Source: DASRJG01 sp964647625 (GTDB lineage: Bacteria > Acidobacteriota > Polarisedimenticolia > Polarisedimenticolales > DASRJG01). From it: a stretch of 64,000 bases of DNA. The stretch spans positions 62,001-126,000 of the forward strand of contig CAZYHZ010000003.1 in NCBI GenBank assembly GCA_964647625.1, read 5' to 3'. This document shows, in pieces, positions 61,147 to 64,000 of the stretch; the first letter of the stretch is position 1; each line of letters starts with the position of its first letter. The translations under genes and the position numbers were made by a program. Below the pieces are notes generated by a model that saw nothing but the letters and a program-made list of their open reading frames with translations, had not been told where the DNA came from and did no database searches.

Positions 61147-62327
61147 CACGCGCGCCCTAAGCCTGCGGGCCGGCGGGTCGCCTCGATCAGCACGAACGCG
61201 GGCGATGCGGCGCGCGCGACCGCGCGATCGGTGACGGCAAACCCGGCGGCGATGAGCGCGTTCCGGAGGTCGCCGGCGCGGCGGTAGTGCGTCCCGTGAT
61301 GGGGCCGGCCCGGGAACAGTCCCATGATCGTATCGCTCAGGGCGCTCCACTTGAATCGCCAGCCCGCGCCCGCATCCTTCTCACGCACGAACATCCGGGC
61401 GCCGGGCGGCAAGGCGCGAGCGAGGCGCCGCATGAGCGCGTCCTGCGCCGTGAACGGGAGGAAGCGCAGCACGTCGTTCATGACGACGACGTCGGCTGCG
61501 GCCGGGTCGAAGTCACGGAGATCCGTGGTCTGGACCGTGCACCCGAGCGAGCTTTCCAGCGCTTGCCGCGCCGCGCGCACGTACCGGTCGTTCCGATCGA
61601 CGCCGAGATACCACCGCGTGTCGCTCGCCGGGGTGAGCATCTCGACGAGCACCCCGACGAGCCCACGGCCGCAGCCGAGATCGAGCACGCGCAAGCCTGC
61701 GCCCAGCACGCCCTGCGAGATGAGAAAGGGGAACATCGGATCCCGGAGCAGGCGGGCACGGGCGCCCTCGGCATCCCGGATGGAGACGTCGACGTAGCGC
61801 ACCACGATCGCATCGACGATCTCCCGGTAGGTGACGTGGTGGCTGCCGGTTCGCGCGATGAGCCACGCGAAGGCGCCGAGGAGCGCCCCGAGCACTCCTC
61901 CCAGGACGATGCTGCCGACGAACAGGTCCGCGAACAGCCCCATGAGCCCGAGGTCTTTGGCGTCGGCGAGCGAGATCGCGAGCCACGTCCCGTGCAGCAG
62001 GTGGTGGCCGAGCTGGATCTCGCCGAACAGGATCGGACCGACGGTGAGCGGGTTTCCCACGTACGCCGACGCGTAAACGATGAAGCGATTCAACCGGAAC
62101 AGCGTCGCCAGAAGCACCGAGAGGGGAAAATGCACCCCCCAAAAGGGGGAGCACCCCACGAATACCCCGACGCCGACGCCGAACCCGACTTTCCCCGGCG
62201 TCCGGTGCTCCGTGCGGAGGGTCATGTACAGACGCCGCAGCCAGTTCCGGCGGGGCACCGCGGTCGATTCCGGCCGGGATTCCAGGTCGTCCCTGCCGTC
62301 CGCCGGATTGGGATGGGTCGCGCTCAT
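61146..62327 (-). CDS. DUF2062 membrane domain fused to a SAM-dependent methyltransferase
   Basis: The 393-residue protein begins with a DUF2062 domain (about 35-165): TPGKVGFGVGVGVFVGCSPFWGVHFPLSVLLATLFRLNRFIVYASAYVGNPLT and a second hydrophobic hairpin. A class I methyltransferase (about 195-390) follows with motif I LRVLDLGCGRGLVG, acidic LGVDRNDRY and VVVMNDVLRFLP. DUF2062 proteins are often found near glycosyltransferases, and the methylated substrate is probably a membrane lipid or envelope molecule, by inference. The fusion is unusual; both halves are intact. It is divergent from the S1-domain gene. Confidence 0.85.
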   Translation of the reverse strand: MSATHPNPADGRDDLESRPESTAVPRRNWLRRLYMTLRTEHRTPGKVGFGVGVGVFVGCSPFWGVHFPLSVLLATLFRLNRFIVYASAYVGNPLTVGPILFGEIQLGHHLLHGTWLAISLADAKDLGLMGLFADLFVGSIVLGGVLGALLGAFAWLIARTGSHHVTYREIVDAIVVRYVDVSIRDAEGARARLLRDPMFPFLISQGVLGAGLRVLDLGCGRGLVGVLVEMLTPASDTRWYLGVDRNDRYVRAARQALESSLGCTVQTTDLRDFDPAAADVVVMNDVLRFLPFTAQDALMRRLARALPPGARMFVREKDAGAGWRFKWSALSDTIMGLFPGRPHHGTHYRRAGDLRNALIAAGFAVTDRAVARAASPAFVLIEATRRPAGLGRA

Positions 62328-62473
62328 CGGCCTCGGGTCCTCGCCTGGAATTTCCGAATGATCATTTGTGGCACAATACGCGAGGCACGGGTAGATATCT
62401 TAGGTCCGAGGGCGGCCATCACGAAATCCCCACCGGGGTTGGTGTGTCGCCGTGGGACCCGGGTGAGGAAGAA

Positions 62474-63892
62474 GTGACCGAAGAGCCGCTGCCGAACGAA
62501 TCCTCCGTCGAAGTTGCCGTCCCGCCGCCCGAGGCCATTTCCCAAGCCGACGGAGCCCCGCCGCCCGCCAGAGAGAACGGAGACTCGCCCGCGGCGCCGG
62601 AGCCCGTGCAGAAAGCCCCCGCCAAGCCGCGCCCACGCGACCCGGCGGTGATCCGCGCGTTCCGGGCCGGTCATCCGGTGGAAGGCCTCGTCGAGCGCGT
62701 GATCAAGGGGGGCTATGAGATTCGCGTGGGGCGGTGTCGCGGTTTCTGCCCTCACTCCCAGATGGACGTGCACCGCGTCGAGAACGCCGAAGAGCACGTC
62801 GGGAAGACCTATACCTTCAAGATCCTCCAGCTTCGGCGTGGGGGAGAAGACGTCGTCGTCTCGCGGCGCGAGGTTCTGGAGGCCGAGCACAGCGACGAGA
62901 TGAAGGCGGTTCGCGCCACGCTCATCGAGGGCGCGGTCATGACCGGGCGCGTGACGCGGCTGACCGAGTTCGGCGCGTTCGTCGATCTCGGCGCGGGCGT
63001 GACTGGTCTCGTTCACTTGACCGAGCTGGCCCACGGCCGCGTCGTGCGCGCCTCGGACATCGTCGCGGCCGGCGATCGCGTTCCCGTGAAGATCACCAAG
63101 CTCGACGATGCGACCGGCAAGATCTCGCTTTCGGTCAGGCAGGTCGTCACCGACCCCTGGGAATCCGTTCCCACCTCGTTCTTCGTCGGCAAGGCGTACG
63201 CCGGCAAGGTCAAACGGTTCGCCGACTTCGGCGCGTTCGTCGAGCTCCGGCGCGAGATCGAGGCGCTGGCGCCCGCGCGCGAGTTCCCCCCCTCGGCCGG
63301 CGGCTTTCGGGACGGGCTCGCGATCGACTCGACGCACGATTGGGTCGTGATCGCGGTCGACGCCGGAAGGCGCCGGATCACCGTGGTGCCGGCATTCACC
63401 GGGTGGGAGCGCCTCATCAACGTCACGCTGCAACCCGGAATGCAGCTTCCGGGCAAGGTCGTCAAGGCGGAGGTCTTCGGGGTCTTCGTCTGGCTCGGTC
63501 CCGGGCGCGTCGGCATGGTCCCGCGCGTTTGGAGCGGCGCGGGCGACGGGGCCGGTTTCGAGACGCGGTTCACTCCGGGCTCGGACATCGACGTCGAGGT
63601 CCTGGACGTGTCCGAGGACGGCAAGAGAATCCGGCTGTCGGTCGTGGGCGTCGATCGCGAGGCGGCCGATGCCGCACGGGCGGCGGCCCTTCGTCCGCGG
63701 CCCGTGGCGAGCGAGCGCAAGCCGGCGTCTGATCGCCGGCCGCAGTCCGACCGCCGGCCGCAAGGGGATCGGCGCCCTCAACCGGAGCGGGCCCACCGTC
63801 GCGAGGAGATACCCCCGCAGCAGTCCGATCCGGGAACGGGCTTCGGATCCCACCTCGGCGAAGCGCTGCGCGCTGCCCTTCAAAAGAAGTAA
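62474..63892 (+). CDS. Protein with multiple S1 RNA-binding domains
   Basis: The 472-residue protein resembles ribosomal protein S1. Several S1 domains are visible: VEGLVERVIKGGYEIRVGRCRGFCPHSQM, MTGRVTRLTEFGAFVDLGAGVTGLVHLTEL, YAGKVKRFADFGAFVEL and LPGKVVKAEVFGVFVWLGPGRVGMVPR. The N-terminus is Pro/Glu-rich, and the C-terminus has repeated SDRRPQ-like Arg-rich units ending before DPGTGFGSHLGEALRAALQKK. It probably binds RNA or the ribosome. It is too divergent to call rpsA. The start is GTG 62474 after GAGGAAG; a longer in-frame start at 62366 lacks a ribosome site. Confidence 0.88.
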   Translation: MTEEPLPNESSVEVAVPPPEAISQADGAPPPARENGDSPAAPEPVQKAPAKPRPRDPAVIRAFRAGHPVEGLVERVIKGGYEIRVGRCRGFCPHSQMDVHRVENAEEHVGKTYTFKILQLRRGGEDVVVSRREVLEAEHSDEMKAVRATLIEGAVMTGRVTRLTEFGAFVDLGAGVTGLVHLTELAHGRVVRASDIVAAGDRVPVKITKLDDATGKISLSVRQVVTDPWESVPTSFFVGKAYAGKVKRFADFGAFVELRREIEALAPAREFPPSAGGFRDGLAIDSTHDWVVIAVDAGRRRITVVPAFTGWERLINVTLQPGMQLPGKVVKAEVFGVFVWLGPGRVGMVPRVWSGAGDGAGFETRFTPGSDIDVEVLDVSEDGKRIRLSVVGVDREAADAARAAALRPRPVASERKPASDRRPQSDRRPQGDRRPQPERAHRREEIPPQQSDPGTGFGSHLGEALRAALQKK

Positions 63893-63956
63893 CTCTCGAC
63901 TCTCGACTCTCGACTCTCGACCGTGACGGGTCAAGAGTCGAGAGTCAAGAGTCGAG
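63893..63956. repeat. Tandem and inverted GACTCTC repeat
   Basis: Directly after the S1-gene stop, the 7-bp unit GACTCTC (as CTCTCGA) is repeated four times in tandem (63893-63921). A spacer CGTGACGG follows, and then the reverse-complement unit AGAGTCGAGAGTC is repeated (to 63956). The two blocks can pair into a hairpin of about 20 bp. It could be a replication-slippage repeat or a bidirectional transcription stop; there is no T-run. Confidence 0.75.
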
Positions 63957-63965
63957 CGCCTGCGG

Positions 63966-64000
63966 CTAGACGGCCTCGGCGATGCCGCCGAAGCGGCGGC
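63966..64000 (-). CDS. Possible C-terminal end of a gene entering from the right
   Basis: A minus-strand frame with stop TAG (63966-63968) stays open to the window edge and reads RRFGGIAEAV at its C-terminus. Ten codons are too few to identify a product. The gap after the S1 gene and the codon bias make a convergent gene plausible. Confidence 0.3.
   Translation of the reverse strand, partial: RRFGGIAEAV

Noticed and set aside
62364..62380. Second sigma54-like TGGCAC before the S1 gene
   Set aside because: TGGCAC is present, but the -12 TTGC element is missing at the required distance.
62366..62473. N-terminal extension of the S1-domain protein from 62366
   Set aside because: No ribosome site and low-quality sequence; GTG 62474 follows GAGGAAG directly.

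Overview
The window is about 64 kb of very GC-rich, gene-dense bacterial chromosome with strong GC3 codon use. Genes for a didermal envelope are present: Kdo synthesis, an LPS-kinase-like protein, a heptosyltransferase-like GT9 enzyme, LolA, and lipoproteins. With them come the futalosine-pathway enzyme MqnD, a DUF4388 protein, a DUF6178 protein, a CIRCE-controlled groESL, and short inverted-repeat elements ending in GGGGACA. Together these suggest a Gram-negative from the Acidobacteriota or a neighbouring deep-branching group such as Myxococcota or former deltaproteobacteria. This is inferred from gene content; no rRNA or tRNA gene was found to settle it.

Layout. 1-4.8 kb: the tail of a beta-propeller-like protein, polA, and a response regulator with an HD-GYP output domain. 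4.8-12.7 kb: a HEAT-repeat/cyclophilin lipoprotein, lolA, a histone-deacetylase-like hydrolase, ygfZ-mqnD, an M20 amidohydrolase and an EamA transporter. 12.7-14.9 kb: groES-groEL with a clear sigma70 promoter, CIRCE operator and intrinsic terminator. 15-19 kb: a Clp-like AAA+ ATPase with an altered Walker A motif, coupled by overlap to a 223-residue protein of unknown family, then a nitronate monooxygenase-like enzyme. 19-24.4 kb: a CtpA-type protease divergent from tatA-tatC-LPS kinase-TPR, a GT9 glycosyltransferase and a Trm112-like protein. 24.5-32.6 kb: a two-copy DUF4388 protein, inverted-repeat element A, and the six-gene operon kdsB-pyrG-kdsA-kdsD-kdsC-lapA, which makes and activates Kdo and its CTP donor. 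32.6-37.6 kb: pepT, a small coiled-coil protein, sthA, inverted-repeat element B and a DUF6178 protein.

37.6-44.3 kb: a six-gene operon in which an ECF sigma factor and an 864-residue zinc-finger/FecR protein lead two ATPase-permease pairs of ABC-2 type, all joined by 4-bp ATGA/GTGA overlaps except one 14-bp overlap. 44.4-50.8 kb: a B3/B4-domain protein, an RRM RNA-binding protein with a long structured leader and a terminator, a fused E1 alpha/beta dehydrogenase, and a SWIM-SNF2 helicase. 50.8-53.5 kb: murB divergent from a second ECF sigma/anti-sigma pair. 53.5-59.5 kb: a TPR lipoprotein, a PhnD-like binding protein, an RND exporter and an OPT transporter. 59.5-64 kb: YceI, a quinone oxidoreductase, a DUF2062-methyltransferase fusion, a multi-S1-domain protein, and a short tandem/inverted repeat at the edge.

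General architecture: most genes sit in tightly overlapping operons, and convergent pairs often share their stop codons. Only two clear intrinsic terminators are visible, after groEL and after the RRM gene. Several promoters place the -10 box 6-8 nt before the start codon, which suggests leaderless mRNAs. The best candidates for something undescribed are the ATPase/unknown-protein pair, the ECF-FecR-double ABC operon, and the two inverted-repeat elements placed exactly between convergent genes.
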